Source: Avena insularis
Lineage: Eukaryota; Streptophyta; Magnoliopsida; Poales; Poaceae
Direction of reading: 5' to 3'
Assembly (NCBI GenBank): GCA_023614405.1
Contig: CM042685.1
Span: 235,145,661-235,209,660 of the forward strand
DNA: 64,000 nt
Shown: piece by piece, positions 11,533-22,245 of the stretch
How the letters are laid out: the number at the start of each line of letters is the position of its first letter
Numbering within the stretch: position 1 is the first letter of the stretch
Made by a program: the position numbers and the translations under genes
The notes under the pieces: model-generated
What the model was told of the DNA's origin: nothing
The model's input: the letters and a program-made list of their open reading frames with translations, nothing else
The model's database searches: none

Positions 11533-12720
11533 CTAAGGGTAGAATCGTCGCAGCTGTGCGACGTTCCATGGGTTGGAGTATGCGACTCCAGACTCCACGT
11601 GCTTGAGGTGATAGGCGCCACCTGGGATGACTTCGGTGACGATGTAGGGTCCTTCCCATGGTGACTCGAATTTCTTCGGTCGCTCTTGCTTGAGTCGCAA
11701 GACGAGGTCTCCTTCGACGAAGGACCTTGGGCGCAGCCGTCGGCTATGGTAGTTGCGAAGACTCTGCTAGTACACCGCTGATCGAGCTGCTGCTATGTCT
11801 CGTGCTTCGTCGAGTGTGTCGACGGCATCTTCGAGTGCACCCATGGATTCGGCTTCGCTATAAGCGACAACCCGGGGGGCCTGGTGGCGATTGCCGGTAG
11901 CACGCTTCGCCCTGCACCATGAAGAACGGCGTGTAGCCGGTGGAGCTGTTTCGCGTGGTACGCAGGCTCCATAGGACGGAGGGTAGCTCTTTCGTCTAGG
12001 CTCCGGCGAGTCGCTCGAGTGGGCTCATGAGGCGCTTCTTGATGCCAGCACCGATTAGGCCGTTGGCCTTTTCCACCTGCCCGTTCGTTTGCGGGTGCGC
12101 CACAGAGGCGTATGTGATGTTGATTCCGAGGCCTTCGCAGAAGTCTTGGAATTCTTTGGAGATGAAGTTCAATCCATTGTCGGTGATGATGCTATGTGGT
12201 ACGCCGAACCTGTAGACAATGGATTCAAAGAACTTGACGGCAGTCTTGCCCTTTTGGTTAGTGACCGGCATTGCTTCGATCCCCTTGGTGAATTTGTCGA
12301 CTGCGACCAGGAGGTAGACGTGCCCCACTTTCGAGGACCTTGGCAGTTTGCCGATCATGTCGAGGCCCCATTGGGCGAAGGGCCAGGCCAAAGGTATGGG
12401 CCTGAGCTCTGACCCGGGTGCGTGTGGTTTGTCGGCGAACCTTTGGCACCCTTTGCATCTTCAGACAATGTCTTTTGCGTCATTCATGGCCGTTGGCCAG
12501 TAGAATCCAGCTCGTAGAGCTTTGGCGACAAGGGAGCGACTGCCTGCGTGATGGCCGCAGATGCCCTCGTGGATGTCTTGAAGTATGGTTTTCCCGTCAC
12601 CGATGGTGACGCACCTTTGTAGTACACTCGAAATGCTGCGCTTGTACAGCTCGCCATTGATGATGGTGAAGGCTTTTGACCGGCGAGATATGCGCCGGGC
12701 ATCCGTCGGGCTATCAGGTA
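11533..12720 (-). pseudogene. Integrase of the Tat-type element, broken
   Basis: The zinc-binding part reads HEGICGHHAG...FYWP and then RCKGCQ (HHCC pattern), interrupted by an in-frame TGA at 12461-12463 just before RCKGC, where arginine is usual. The core keeps its acidic triad: D in GLDMIGKLP, D in IITDNGLNF and E in QTNGQVEKANGLI (open frame 11996-12391). After the stop near 11996 the C-terminal part continues in shifted frames and ends with SPWEGPYIV...NPWNVAQLRRFYP and TAG at 11533-11535. Integrase inserts the DNA copy into chromosomes. This copy cannot make an intact protein. Confidence 0.85.
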
Positions 12721-12781
12721 GTTCTCAGTTTATCAAGTACTGGAGGTATGGCCGTGTCCAGGTTTCTTCGACTGCCATGAC

Positions 12782-13984
12782 CTACATCAGGTTGACCACG
12801 GCGACCTCTGTGTCCAGTTTTTCGGGTCCTTCGTGTCCTTCGGGTAGCGTAGCCCCCGAGTGTTCTGCTTCTTCTGGTGATCCCTTGGGGAATTTCCGCT
12901 TGATGGATGGCACGCAGATCTGTTCGAGGAACACACCTGGTGGCACCCTTGCGCAGGTGGAGCCGATGTTGGCGAGTATGTCGACCTCCTTGTTGCTTTC
13001 TCTTCCAACGTGCCGAAGCTTGCAGCCGTCGAATTCTCCTTCGAGTGAGTTGTAGAGTGCGCGGTACGCGATCATGTTTTCGGCGTGTGCGTCGCACTCA
13101 TTCATCGTCTGTTGGACGACGAGGTTGGAGTCACCGTAGATGACTAGGCGCGTTGCGCCGCAGATCTTTGCCACCCTCATGCCATGGATGAGGGCTTCGT
13201 ATTCGGCCTCGTTGTTGGAAGCTCGGAATTTCATCCGAAGGACGTACTTCATCTTGTCGCCCTGCGGGGAGGTCAGTATGACCTCGGCTCCCGCTGCAGC
13301 TTCGCGCCTGGAGCCGTCGAAATGCATCGTCCATGACTGCGACATGTCTGGGGTGTCTGGCAGCTGCAGTTCCATCCAGTGCACAAGGAAGTCCGGAAGG
13401 ACGTGAGACTTGATTGCGAGTCGCTTCTCGTAGACGATGTCTAGAGGTGACAGCTCGATGCCCCACAGGGCCATGCGTCCTGTGGCCTCCGGATTGTTCA
13501 GGATGTTGTTCAGGGGTGCTTCGTTGACGACCATCACCTGGTGCTCCTGGAAATAATGGCTCAATCGACGAGCCGTCATGAACACGCCGTAGGCGAGTTT
13601 CTGGTAGTGAGGGTACCTCTGCTTTGTTGGCGTCAATACCTCGCTGAGGTAGTAGATTAGGCATTGGACCCTGTGGGTCTTGCCTTCTTCGGGTCGCTCG
13701 ACCACTAGTACGGTGCTCACCACCTGGTGTGTAGCTGCTATGTACATCAGTAGGGGCTCGCGCTCCTTTGGCGTAACTAAGACGGACGAGGTGGAGAGCA
13801 GCCGCTTCAGATCTTCGAATGCATCGTCCGCTTCGGGTGTCCATTCGAATTTGTCTGCCTTGCGTAGTAGCTGGTAGAATGGCAGGGCTTTCTCGCCCAT
13901 GCGACTGATGAACCTGCTCAATGCCGCTATTCTCCCTGCGAGCTGCTGGACACCCTTGAGATTCTTCGGTTTCTCCATGGCCAT
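12782..13984 (-). pseudogene. RT thumb/connection and RNase H of the Tat-type element
   Basis: An open frame of 400 residues in the same frame as the RT upstream. Residues 1-200 are the RT C-terminal part (GRIAALSRFISRMGEKALPF, YYLSEVLT, RYPHYQKLAYGV). Residues 225-350 are RNase H with its acidic residues visible (D in MHFDGSR, E in NNEAEYEALIHGM, D in VIYGDSNLVVQQ, D in NKEVDILAN). It degrades the RNA strand of the RNA-DNA hybrid. This piece is intact but is cut from RT by a TGA at 14018-14020. Confidence 0.85.
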
Positions 13985-14770
13985 TATGGCCCGTATTTTC
14001 TTCGGGTTCGCCGATCTTCACCGGGAGATGAAGTAGCCAAGCAGCTGACCCGATGGGACGCCGAAGGCGCACTTTTCGGGGTTGAGCTTGATCCTGTAGA
14101 GGTCAAGATTATCGAACGTCTCGCGGAGATCGTCGATGAGTGTTCTCGCCTCCCTAGTTTTGATGACTATGTCGTTGATATAGACTTGGACATTGCGACC
14201 GATATGGTCCTACAAGCATGCCTGCATGCACCGCTGGTACGTGGCACCTGCGTTCTTTAGCCCAAAAGGCATTGTGTTGTAGCAGAACACTCCGAACGGC
14301 GTGATGAATGCTATTTTCTCTTGGTCTTCGACCTTGAGACGAATCTGGTTGTAGCCTGAGTAGGCGTCGAGGAAGGAGAGTTTCTCGCATCCTGCGGTCG
14401 AATCAATGATCTGGTCAATCCGAGGAAGAGGGAAGTGATCCTTTGGGCTGTGCTTGTTCAGCGACGTGAAGTCCACGCACATCCGCAAGATGTCCGTGTC
14501 CTTTTTGGGGACCATCACTGTATTGGCAAGCCACTCGCTTTCTTTAATCTCTCGGACGAAGTCTGCAGCGAGTAGTCTGTTGATTTCCATCCTGATGGCT
14601 TCGGCCCGTGGCTCGGACAGTCTCCGGATGGACTGCTTGACGGGCTTGGTGTCTGGAAAGACGTTTAGTGCATGCTCGGCGAATTCCCTGGGAACTCCTG
14701 GCATGTCCACATGACACCAGGCAAAGATTTCCCAGCGCTCATGGAGGAATTCAACGAGCGTGCTTTCCTA
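13985..14770 (-). pseudogene. Reverse transcriptase core with a mutated active site
   Basis: The RT motifs are clear: KKDTDILRMCVDFTSLNK, HFPLPRIDQIIDSTAG, LSFLDAYSGYNQIRL and ITPFGVFCYNTMPFGLKNAGATYQR. The active-site box, normally Y-x-D-D, reads YIND: the first aspartate codon is AAC (plus-strand GTT at 14174-14176). In-frame stops lie at 14768-14770 (TAG), 14210-14212 (TAG) and 14018-14020 (TGA). The same frame runs from 15139 to 12782 across these stops, so they are point changes, not shifts. Enzymatic activity is not expected. Confidence 0.85.
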
Positions 14771-15543
14771 TGCGGGGATAAGATCGTTAGCGATCAACGC
14801 CGTCTTGGAGGCATCCGTCGGGTGGACCTGCACCTTCTTTGTGTTGTCGGTGGAGTCAAAAGACATATCAGGTGCGTTTTGTCGTGCGACTGGGGGTGCC
14901 CCGTTGTCCGTCACCTCGCGGAGCCTTACGATCTCCTCCTGCATGCCGAATGACTGGGAGATTCTGTTGAAGTCCCTGTCGTAGTGGTCCGATCGGGTGA
15001 AGCTCCCGTGCACCGTGATGACGCCCCTGGGTCCTGGCATCTTGAGTAGCAGGTACGTGTAGTGTGGTACAGCCAAGAACCTTGCGAATGCTACGCGCCC
15101 GAGGATGGCGTGGTATTGTGATGGCCATTCCACCATCAATTCGAGCCGCCAGACGGAAGTTGTCCGGCTTGCCGAAGATGACGTTAAGCCATATTTTTCC
15201 CAGGGGGAATATGCCCTTTCCTGGGACGATGTCGTGGAACATTGTGTCTGATTGTTCTAGGCTGCACAGCGGGATCCGCATTGCTGCTAGAGTGCTTGCG
15301 AACATCAGGTTGATGCCATTGCCGCCGTCCATGAAGACGCGGCTCATCTCGAAACCTCCGATCTGCGCCTCCAGCACCAGGGCAGCATGACCTGGGCGAG
15401 GGATCTGGCAAGGGTGATCCGAACTGCTGAACGTGATGCAGGACTCCGATCCGCTGAGGTACGTGGATGGCGGTGGAGTTGTCACGGCCAGGTTGATCGA
15501 TGGGTGATTTTCTTCGCACCCTATTCGTGCCCTTCCGGATCAT
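14771..15543 (-). pseudogene. Aspartic protease region of the Tat-type element
   Basis: A typical grass Gypsy protease segment: ITFSSSDHP, RPGHAALVLEAQIGGFEMSRVFMDGGNGINLMFA... in which DGG takes the place of the D-S/T-G active site, as is common in this branch. Later VPGKGIFPLGKIWLNVIFG and, one frame over, WPSQYHAILGRVAFARF. A frameshift near 15130 separates the halves. It then leads into the RT leader (MPGPRGVITVHGSFTRSD). The protease matures Gag-Pol. Confidence 0.75.
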
Positions 15544-17674
15544 CGTGCTCTTTCCGGGGATACCCGTGCCCAGCGTTGTTCTGTGCTAGTGCGACTGGTT
15601 GGTTCGGGCCTCCTACAGGTGGCGGTGGAGGAGATCCATGCTCTATCTCTCCTGGTGCGGGTGCGTTCCCAAATCCAGGGGGTGGACCTTGCTGCCTCAT
15701 CTGAACCATGCTTTCGCTGAGCTTCTGGAACTCGCGGCAGTCCTTGAGCATGTGGCTTGCCTTCTTCTTACCATCCTGCTTGTCAATGTAGAAGTGGATG
15801 GTGCATGGACCCGACAGTTTTTCGTATGCCGAGGGTCCGGCTGTCATGCTGGCTGCCATCAAGCGTTGGGCGTCCTCCATCGCGGAAGTTGCCTCCGCGG
15901 TATCCGCCACTGTTGCGGTTGGCATCGTTGCGGCGATCGGTGTAGCCAGCCGCGACCATGTCGGGTCCATCGCGATCGTCGTAGACGCGCGGTCTCCTCT
16001 TGTTATGGCGCTCCCGTCGTCGGTCGTAATCGCCCTCTTCCTCCGATTGTGCCTGGTGGATGGAATCTTCGCCGTCGGCCCACCTGTTGGCGATGTCCAT
16101 GAGGTGGTCGAGTGTCTTGGGCTTGACGCGCCCAAGTTCCTCCTTGAAGTCCTGGTGCTTGACGCCGTCCTTGAAGGCGTCGATGGCCCTTTCTTCGGAG
16201 ATGTGCGCCGTGGAGTTTTTGGTGTTGGACCAGCGCAGGATGTACGAGCGAATGGATTCGCCCGTTCGTTGAGTACAGGCTCGCAACTCCTCGATCGAGG
16301 CGGGACTCTTGCTGGTGCCTTTGAAGTTTCGGATGAAACTGTAAGCCAGCTCCTCCTAGCTTCGGATGGATCCTAAAGATAGGCTGCTAAGCCAGATCCG
16401 GGCTGCGCCTGTCAGCTGCAGCTGAAGGCATTGCATGGCAGTTTCCTTGTTTCCACCGTGCATATTGACGGATGACAGGTGGTCGCTGAGCCACGCCTTG
16501 GGGTCCTGTGTGCCGTCGAACTTCGGAGTATCCGAAGGAAGCTTGAAATTTCGCGGCATACGTGTCCGTCGGACAGATCTGCTGAAGCACCGGGCTCCGC
16601 AGAGTTCTCCTTCGTCTTCGTCCATCTCGGATTCAGACGAGCATGCGCGCTTGGCTCGCGCTTTGTCGATTTTGCGCTGTGTGAGTGCGTCTCTGGCGTC
16701 GTAATCGTGGCTGCGATGACGCGAGCTCTTGTGCCTTCGAGGAAGGTCATGGTCCTCTTCTTCGGATGAAGGAGTGGGGCTGCGGTCGAACCTGACCATA
16801 GCTTTCTTTTTCGGCTTCGTAAGAGCTTCTTGATGGAGAGCGGCTCCGACGAGCTCGAGTCTGGTGAGTGCGGACTTGTGCATGGCTCTTTTCGGGTCCC
16901 CCTTCGGAGGTGGGTGGGACGCGAGGTACGCGGTGGCTGCCATGATCACAGCTTGCGGTGTCTTCAGGATGATGTTGCCATCGGCATCCATCTCCATGAA
17001 GGATGCGTGGAGGGTTCGGGTCACCTCACGGCGCTCCTTGGGGTCCATGTTCTCCGTCCGGGAGCGGTGCTTGTTGCCGTGGTTGCCGTTCGAGCTGGAG
17101 CCGATGCCCATGGCGGAGAGCCAAATTGTCGCTGCTGACTCCGAGGCTGCTTGATTGCGTTTGTCAAGCACCTCTTGCATCTTGACCTGCTTCTTGTGCT
17201 CCTCGATCAGGAGCAAGTGGTATGCCATCAGCAGGTCCCGTGAGGCGTCTGCAGGCAGGATCGTGCTGCCCGCCACGGCGGCGCGTGCCTGGGCCCATCC
17301 TTCTTTGCTAAGGAGGATGACCTGGCCGGTGTTATCCCCTTCGGGTGGGGGGACTGGCTTCTTCTGTTCCCGCCGTTTTGGTCCTGCGGGTTAGGTGGCG
17401 GGTTGGGCGTTTGCTGATCCACGTCGCCTTGGATGACTACGGCGCATTGGTAGCGCTCGTAGATTGGTCCGCTACTGCCGCAGCTTTCGGATCCGGAACC
17501 GTAGGTCCCTTCATCCGATGGCAGATCACACAGATCGGAGTTGCAGCTGCTGCTGTCGTATGACTCATCTGTTGATGATGATGTGCGTAGCACAGGGTGT
17601 GGGGCCCATGAAGCGGGATTGATTGATGGTAGGGGCACCCGCTCTGGGAGGCGGAGGGTGCCAGTTTGCCCCAC
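15521..17674 (-). pseudogene. Gag of the Tat-type element, in several frames
   Basis: The N-terminal serine/aspartate-rich part (SSTDESYDSSSCNSD) starts at ATG 17674. From about 17390 the frame changes and reads NTGQVILLSKEGWAQARAAV. The main frame 17276-16356 holds a coiled stretch (LLIEEHKKQVKMQEVLDK), a basic/acidic linker and the capsid-like part (FKLPSDTPKFDGTQDPKAWL, LTGAARIWLSSLSLGSIRS). It is cut by TAG at 16356-16358 where tryptophan is expected, then resumes in frame (EELAYSFIRNF, ERAIDAFKDGV). After another shift near 15880 the end shows CTIHFYIDKQDGKKKASHMLKDC, a zinc-knuckle-like segment. Gag forms the virus-like particle. Confidence 0.8.
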
Positions 17675-17855
17675 CTAAAAGCAGAAGCTCCCAAACAGGA
17701 TCTCGAGTCCGTCGCCTACAGGCTCGAAGTCCTTCATGGTGGCTGTTGAGTGGGCGGTGAAGTCGAAAGAGCCGAAGAGGAGGTGACTCTCCGTCCCTGC
17801 AGAGTTGTAGATCGCTCGGGTTGGGACCGTCATGATCGCACAATCAGCGTCCCCA

Positions 17856-17874
17856 GTTCCCACAGACGACGCCA
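17856..17874 (-). other. Primer binding site of the Tat-type element
   Basis: On the minus strand TGGCGTCGTCTGTGGGAAC follows the 5' (right) LTR after two bases. TGG complements the CCA end of a tRNA. The TGGCG start is that of many grass Gypsy elements; which tRNA it matches was not determined. Confidence 0.75.
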
Positions 17875-17876
17875 AT

Positions 17877-18382
17877 TGACAAGGTTTGATCTCGTCAATG
17901 CCCATTGTTATGGACTTGGGTTTTGAAGAAGATGGGGATGCTGGAGATCGCGGAACGGTTAGCAAACAAGCAACACGGGACACGAGGTTTACCCAGGTTC
18001 AGGCCCCCGGAGGGAAAACCCTACTCCTGCTTGTCTGCTCTTGATTATGGTGGAACCGGTGATTACAGGGGTGCGTAGATGCAATCTGGCGTGGAGGTGC
18101 GTATGCGAAAGTATGAGAGAGAGAGAGAGAGATCTAGGTCGTGCCCTCCTGGCCTTTATATAGACTTAGGCAGGTCCCAGGCACAGATCTAGTCGGTTAC
18201 AGGTTCTGGGGTTTACCCCTTTGAATTTCCTATCTACTCTAGTCTTGCTCTCCAAGGATCCGAAGGCGTCATGGGCCTTGGCCACCGAAAATCTTCATGG
18301 GCCGGTGTATATTTGCCATGGGCCTTCCTTGGGCTGGACTAGGTATGCTGAGGTCGTGTATCCGCGGGGTATAACCATGTTA
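17877..18382 (-). repeat. 5' LTR (right) of the Tat-type element with TATA box
   Basis: A 506-bp LTR. On the minus strand it starts TAACATGG (one change from TGACATGG of the partner) and ends CTTGTCA. A minus-strand TATA box, TATATAAAGG, lies at 18153-18162. A GA microsatellite at 18115-18131 accounts for the length difference to the left LTR. Confidence 0.9.
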
Positions 18383-18387
18383 GTTGG
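18383..18387. repeat. Right target-site duplication GTTGG
   Basis: Matches 5547-5551. The interrupted LTR of E1 resumes at 18388. Confidence 0.9.
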
Positions 18388-18765
18388 CGCCTTCAAGGTC
18401 ATCGGTTAGTGGATTGTGAGGCCTCCTTTGTGGGGGAGCTCACCGGAGAAGAAGGTGAGGCATTTGTGGCGCCGGGTGACCTTGTGTGTCCTCGACACCT
18501 CTCCAACGTAGACGTAGCTCCTTGGGAGTGAACTACGGGAATTACATCTCCGTGTCCCCGCTCCGATTACTTCGTTCCCTTCCTTTACTTCTTGCTATTT
18601 ACCGTTTTTGTGGTTGGTGTTTGTTTTCTTGCATTTAGGTTGTTCACTTAGTTGCATCTCTAGATAACTTTCCTTCTCGTTGAGCCTAAAAGTGAGAAAC
18701 AAATTAAAATTGGGTAGACGCCTATTCACCCCCTCCCCTCTAGTCGTATCAATTCGGTACTTTCA
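18388..18765 (+). mobile_element. E1 3' LTR, right part
   Basis: It continues the LTR cut at 5551: GTAGACGTAGCTCCTTGGG...CCTATTCACCCCC, ending GGTACTTTCA. The same late-LTR phrasing (AACGTAGATGTACTT, CCTATTCACCCCCC) is found near the end of the E2 LTR, so the two families are related. The next five bases, ACAGT, are the expected right copy of the E1 target duplication; the left copy lies outside the window. Confidence 0.75.
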
Positions 18766-21339
18766 ACAGTTGATATCATGCTCTTTTGTCTGTGGATGTC
18801 AATGGTGTGAAATAAAGAGGGTACTTGTAAGTCCATGGAGTCTGTATTTTGTGTTACAGAAACGCCTTGGCTGCTAGCCTAAGCCATGCCTAATCATGGT
18901 GGAAACTTGCAACATCACCATAGTGAGCTATCTATGAAGCATCCTCAATAAAAAAGCTATGCACATAGTAAATAAAAAGATCGCTGAGATACTCATTGTC
19001 TGCTTGCCTTGTCATTTTGGTTATGGGATAGCTCCTGTACCATGTGCAAGGGGTACCCCATTGGCGGTTCTCTATGATACGCATGTACTTACAATGACAA
19101 GAAATTACCGGTGACTAAACTTGAGTAGCATGAGGAGTGGCCCTCATATTAAAGGGACATGAGATTGCCAACTTATATTTCGTCAAGCATATACTCCATC
19201 TTTGTGCACTTTAACCTTAATCATCTCAAGATGCCTATGATAGGGGCAATGAGGGCTCAAAGCTAGTAAGTACCATAATCTTTTGGAAACTCTTTATGAC
19301 TTGTAATCCCTGCTACCCTCTATGAAGGGACCTTTCTCCTAGTTACCAAGTTGAGTCAGTAGACCTACTTCCTCTCTATCTCTAGCAATCATTTGAGTTG
19401 TTGTGTTTCAAGCATTCATATGGTGATTTATTCAATCATGTTCTTTATCTTCCTTGTTTGCTCAAAACTCTTATCTATTGAGTATTACTTTGAAAGCCTT
19501 CATTGAAAAACCTTTTTGAGCAAAGAGTGCTCCTATTATAAAGCTTCTACAAAAAGCTTTTTGTGAAACCATTTGCCAGCGGTTCTCTGACCAGGAACAA
19601 GAGTTTGCCAATTCCAATTATGATTTATCTTTATGCATCTCTATTATGACTCATGTACTTGTTGCAAGCTAAGTTACATAATGGTGAGTTGCTTTCTTCT
19701 ATGAGTTGTGTAATGGTAAGTGTGATGCTTCTTGTCCGTATTATTTTATCGACACTTCACTCCATAAACCTGTGGACATGTTTACTGAGCTCAGTTTTCG
19801 CTTGGGGACAAGCAAAGGTCTAAGCTTGGGTGGAGTTGATATGTCCAATTTGCATCACCATTCTATATCATAATTTGCCTCTATTCATAGATATATATAT
19901 ATATATCTTATTATGAGGTATTAATTATGTCTTTTCCACGATTTTTGCATGTTGGATGATTCTTGGAGGATGGACTGCCGGAGTCAGGTTTCTGATGGAA
20001 AAAGAGGTGTTTTGATGCAATTTCGCGAAGATCAGAAAAATTCCAGAAAATATGGGAAAATTATATTTTCCCGGAAGACTGAGGAAGCCAAAAGGAGAGG
20101 CGAAGAAGGACCATAGGGAGCCCACAACCCCCTAGGCGCGAGCCCACCTTGCGCCACGCCTAGGGAAGGTGTGGCCCACCTGCCTGGCCTCCGACTCCGC
20201 CCTCTCTCCTCATGAAACCCTAATACCAGGGGGGGCAACCACAAATAGATTTCCGCCGCCTCTGCGGGGCGGAAAACACCGAGAGAGAACGATCTCTCCG
20301 GTAGACAGATTTCTGCGGGGGAAATTACTTCCCGGAGAGGGAAGATCGTCGCCATCAACACCGTCATCAAGCTAGGCTTCATCGGAATCATCATCATCAT
20401 CCACACCATCATCTCCACCAGCACCATCATCACCACTCCATCCTGCTGTAACAATTGTGTTGGATATTGCTTTAGTTCTTAGGGGAAACTTTCCCGGTGA
20501 TAATTACTATTGTAGTTGATGCTTGCGAGTGGAACCATTGGATTATTGTTTATGTTCAGATTGTTATTCATCACCATATCATCTTTGATCTTGATCCATA
20601 TGATGTCTTGTGAGTAGTTTGTCTAGTTCTTCAGGAAATGGGAGAAGTCATGTTGTTATTAGTGGATTTGTGTTGAGTTATTATTCAATGGTTTAGTATT
20701 TAAGTTGTGGTGCTATTCTTCTAGTGGTGTCATGTGAACATTGACTACATGATACTTCACCATTTATGGGCCTAGGGGAATGCATTGTGTATTTGACTAC
20801 TAATTGTGGGGTTGCCGGAGTGACCGAAACCTGAACCCCCGTTAGGACACCTTTGGACAAGGGAGTGTAGGATCTCAGAGTTTAAGGCCGTGGTTAGTTT
20901 TATATCTTAATTACTTTCCTGTAGTTGCGGATGCTTGCAGGGGGTTTAATCACAAGTATGTATTAGTCCAAGTAAGGTCGGTACATTAGCACAGGTTCAC
21001 CCACACAACATTTAAAACACCAAAGAAGAGTACTCAGCTATCTGAAGCGAAAGCACTTGACAGAATTCCCATGTGTCCTCAAGAACGTTTGGTCCTTATA
21101 AGTATTTCCACCAGCTTGTCCTTTGCTAAGAAAGGATTGGGCCACTTGCTGCGTTTGTTCTTTATTACTTACACTTTGTTTTGTTGATTTATCAGAAAAC
21201 CACTAAAAATCCGTTTGCTAAGTATTTACAGAGATTTCCTGATCCATACCACTAGTCAACACCTTCTGCTCCTCGTTGGGATCGACACTCCTATTCATCA
21301 AAAGTACGGCGATACACCCACTATACTTGTGGGTCATTA
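18766..21339 (+). mobile_element. 3' part of LTR element L1 (Athila-like), host of E1
   Basis: 18766-19836 is noncoding 3' internal sequence. Its first ~580 bp match 26885-27450 inside element S (CATGCTCTTTTGTCT, AAATAAA, AAGTCCATGGAGT, GCTAGCCTAAGCCATGCC). It ends in GGGGACAAGCAAAGGTCTAAGCTTGGGTGGAGT, a polypurine-tract region of the kind seen in grass Athila-lineage elements. The 3' LTR follows. Its 5' half should lie left of the window, because E1 is inserted in it. No protein is encoded in the part present. Confidence 0.7.
19837..21339 (+). repeat. 3' LTR of L1
   Basis: Starts TGATATGTCC after the purine-rich tract and ends near ACTATACTTGTGGGTCATTA (the exact last base is uncertain, 21336-21339). 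The late-LTR phrase CTCCTCGTTGGGATCGACACTC is typical of Triticeae Athila-type LTRs, as far as I recall. No gene is seen; a short TA repeat lies near 19890. Confidence 0.65.
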
Positions 21340-21749
21340 GTGGGTATTTCACGGACCCATCTTATGATGATATGCGTTATCCATTGCCAATATTTTTCTC
21401 ATCACAATTTATTGTGCAAAGGTATGAGTTCAAATGCTATTATCTCTATTTGTGCACTCTTGATGGGTTTGTAAAATAGAGGGGGAGGATTGATCCTATT
21501 CATCCAGGGGGAGCCCCGTCTCTATTTTCCAAAAAACCATGATTATCTTCCTAATATTATATTGAAAAGGTGTATTGTCATCAAACACCAAAAAGGGGGA
21601 GACTGAAAGTGCACTTCCTATTTTCATGATTTTGATGTTTGATGATAACACACCTATCGGTTTAATCGTGCGCTAAGTGTATCTCAGGTATTTAAGGTTG
21701 TGGCACGGAAAATGAATTGCCCACTGTTGGCACGTGCCAAACGCACCAG

Positions 21750-22205
21750 TGCTGACCGGTAGTATCGGAAGTCACAACCGGTACTACCGCTTGGCACCGG
21801 TAGTACCACTTCATTGTATCGGTCACATCTGATAGGGAAGGAACGCTCTCGTCAAACCTCAGTACCACCTGGTACCGTGGCACGGCACTACCGCTCCAAC
21901 CGGTAGTACCTCTTGCACCAAGCGGTACTACCGCTTGACCACGATAGTACCGCTCGGCTGTACTGGGCGACACTAAGGGAGGACAAGATCTTTCCATCCT
22001 TCTCAGTACCAACCGGTACCTAGAGCCGGTACTACCGCTTCTCAGGACCGGTACTACTGCTTAGCAGTAGCACCGCTAAGTTGTTCCGGAGGTGCCTAAG
22101 GCTGGCTCAACCGTGTGGTGCATCACCGGTACTTGGTTCCGCACCTGACCGGTAGTACCGGTTGTGTCTGGTACTACCGCTTTTATACCGATAGTACCGG
22201 TGCAT
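21750..22205. repeat. Array of CCGGTAGTACCGC-type palindromes in the E2 LTR
   Basis: More than a dozen copies of CGGTAGTACCG or its variant CGGTACTACCG are scattered over 450 bp, ending about 35 bp before the LTR TATA box. The layout copies the CGGAACTTCCGG array of E1 with a different core sequence. Confidence 0.85.
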
Positions 22206-22238
22206 TTAATGCCCAACGGGCAGATTCCCTCCAAGTGC

Positions 22239-22245
22239 TATAAAT
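22239..22245 (+). promoter_or_regulatory. TATA box of the E2 LTR
   Basis: TATAAAT in GTGCTATAAATGCACC, itself a short palindrome (GTGC...GCAC), directly after the palindrome array. Confidence 0.55.

Larger units (their letters stand above)
5552..18382 (-). mobile_element. Complete Gypsy LTR retrotransposon, Tat type, with antisense gene
   Basis: The element is 12,831 bp, bounded by two similar LTRs (502 and 506 bp) and a perfect 5-bp target duplication GTTGG. Transcription direction is minus: the primer binding site lies inside the right LTR and the polypurine tract inside the left one. In element order it carries gag, protease, RT, RNase H and integrase, then a plus-strand intron-containing gene before its 3' LTR. 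An extra antisense ORF between pol and the 3' LTR is known from the Grande/RIRE2-like branch of Tat elements, hence the lineage call. Many stops and frameshifts make it non-autonomous now. Confidence 0.9.

Noticed and set aside
13131..14072. Minus-strand frame of 313 residues overlapping RT and RNase H
   Set aside because: It is a shadow of the RT/RNase H frame; the overlapping frame carries all domain motifs.
15599..16376. Plus-strand frames of 167 and 192 residues opposite gag
   Set aside because: They are shadows of the gag reading on the minus strand, without motifs of their own.
19886..19905. TA microsatellite as a possible promoter
   Set aside because: A simple repeat near the start of the L1 LTR, too early in the LTR for the expected TATA position.
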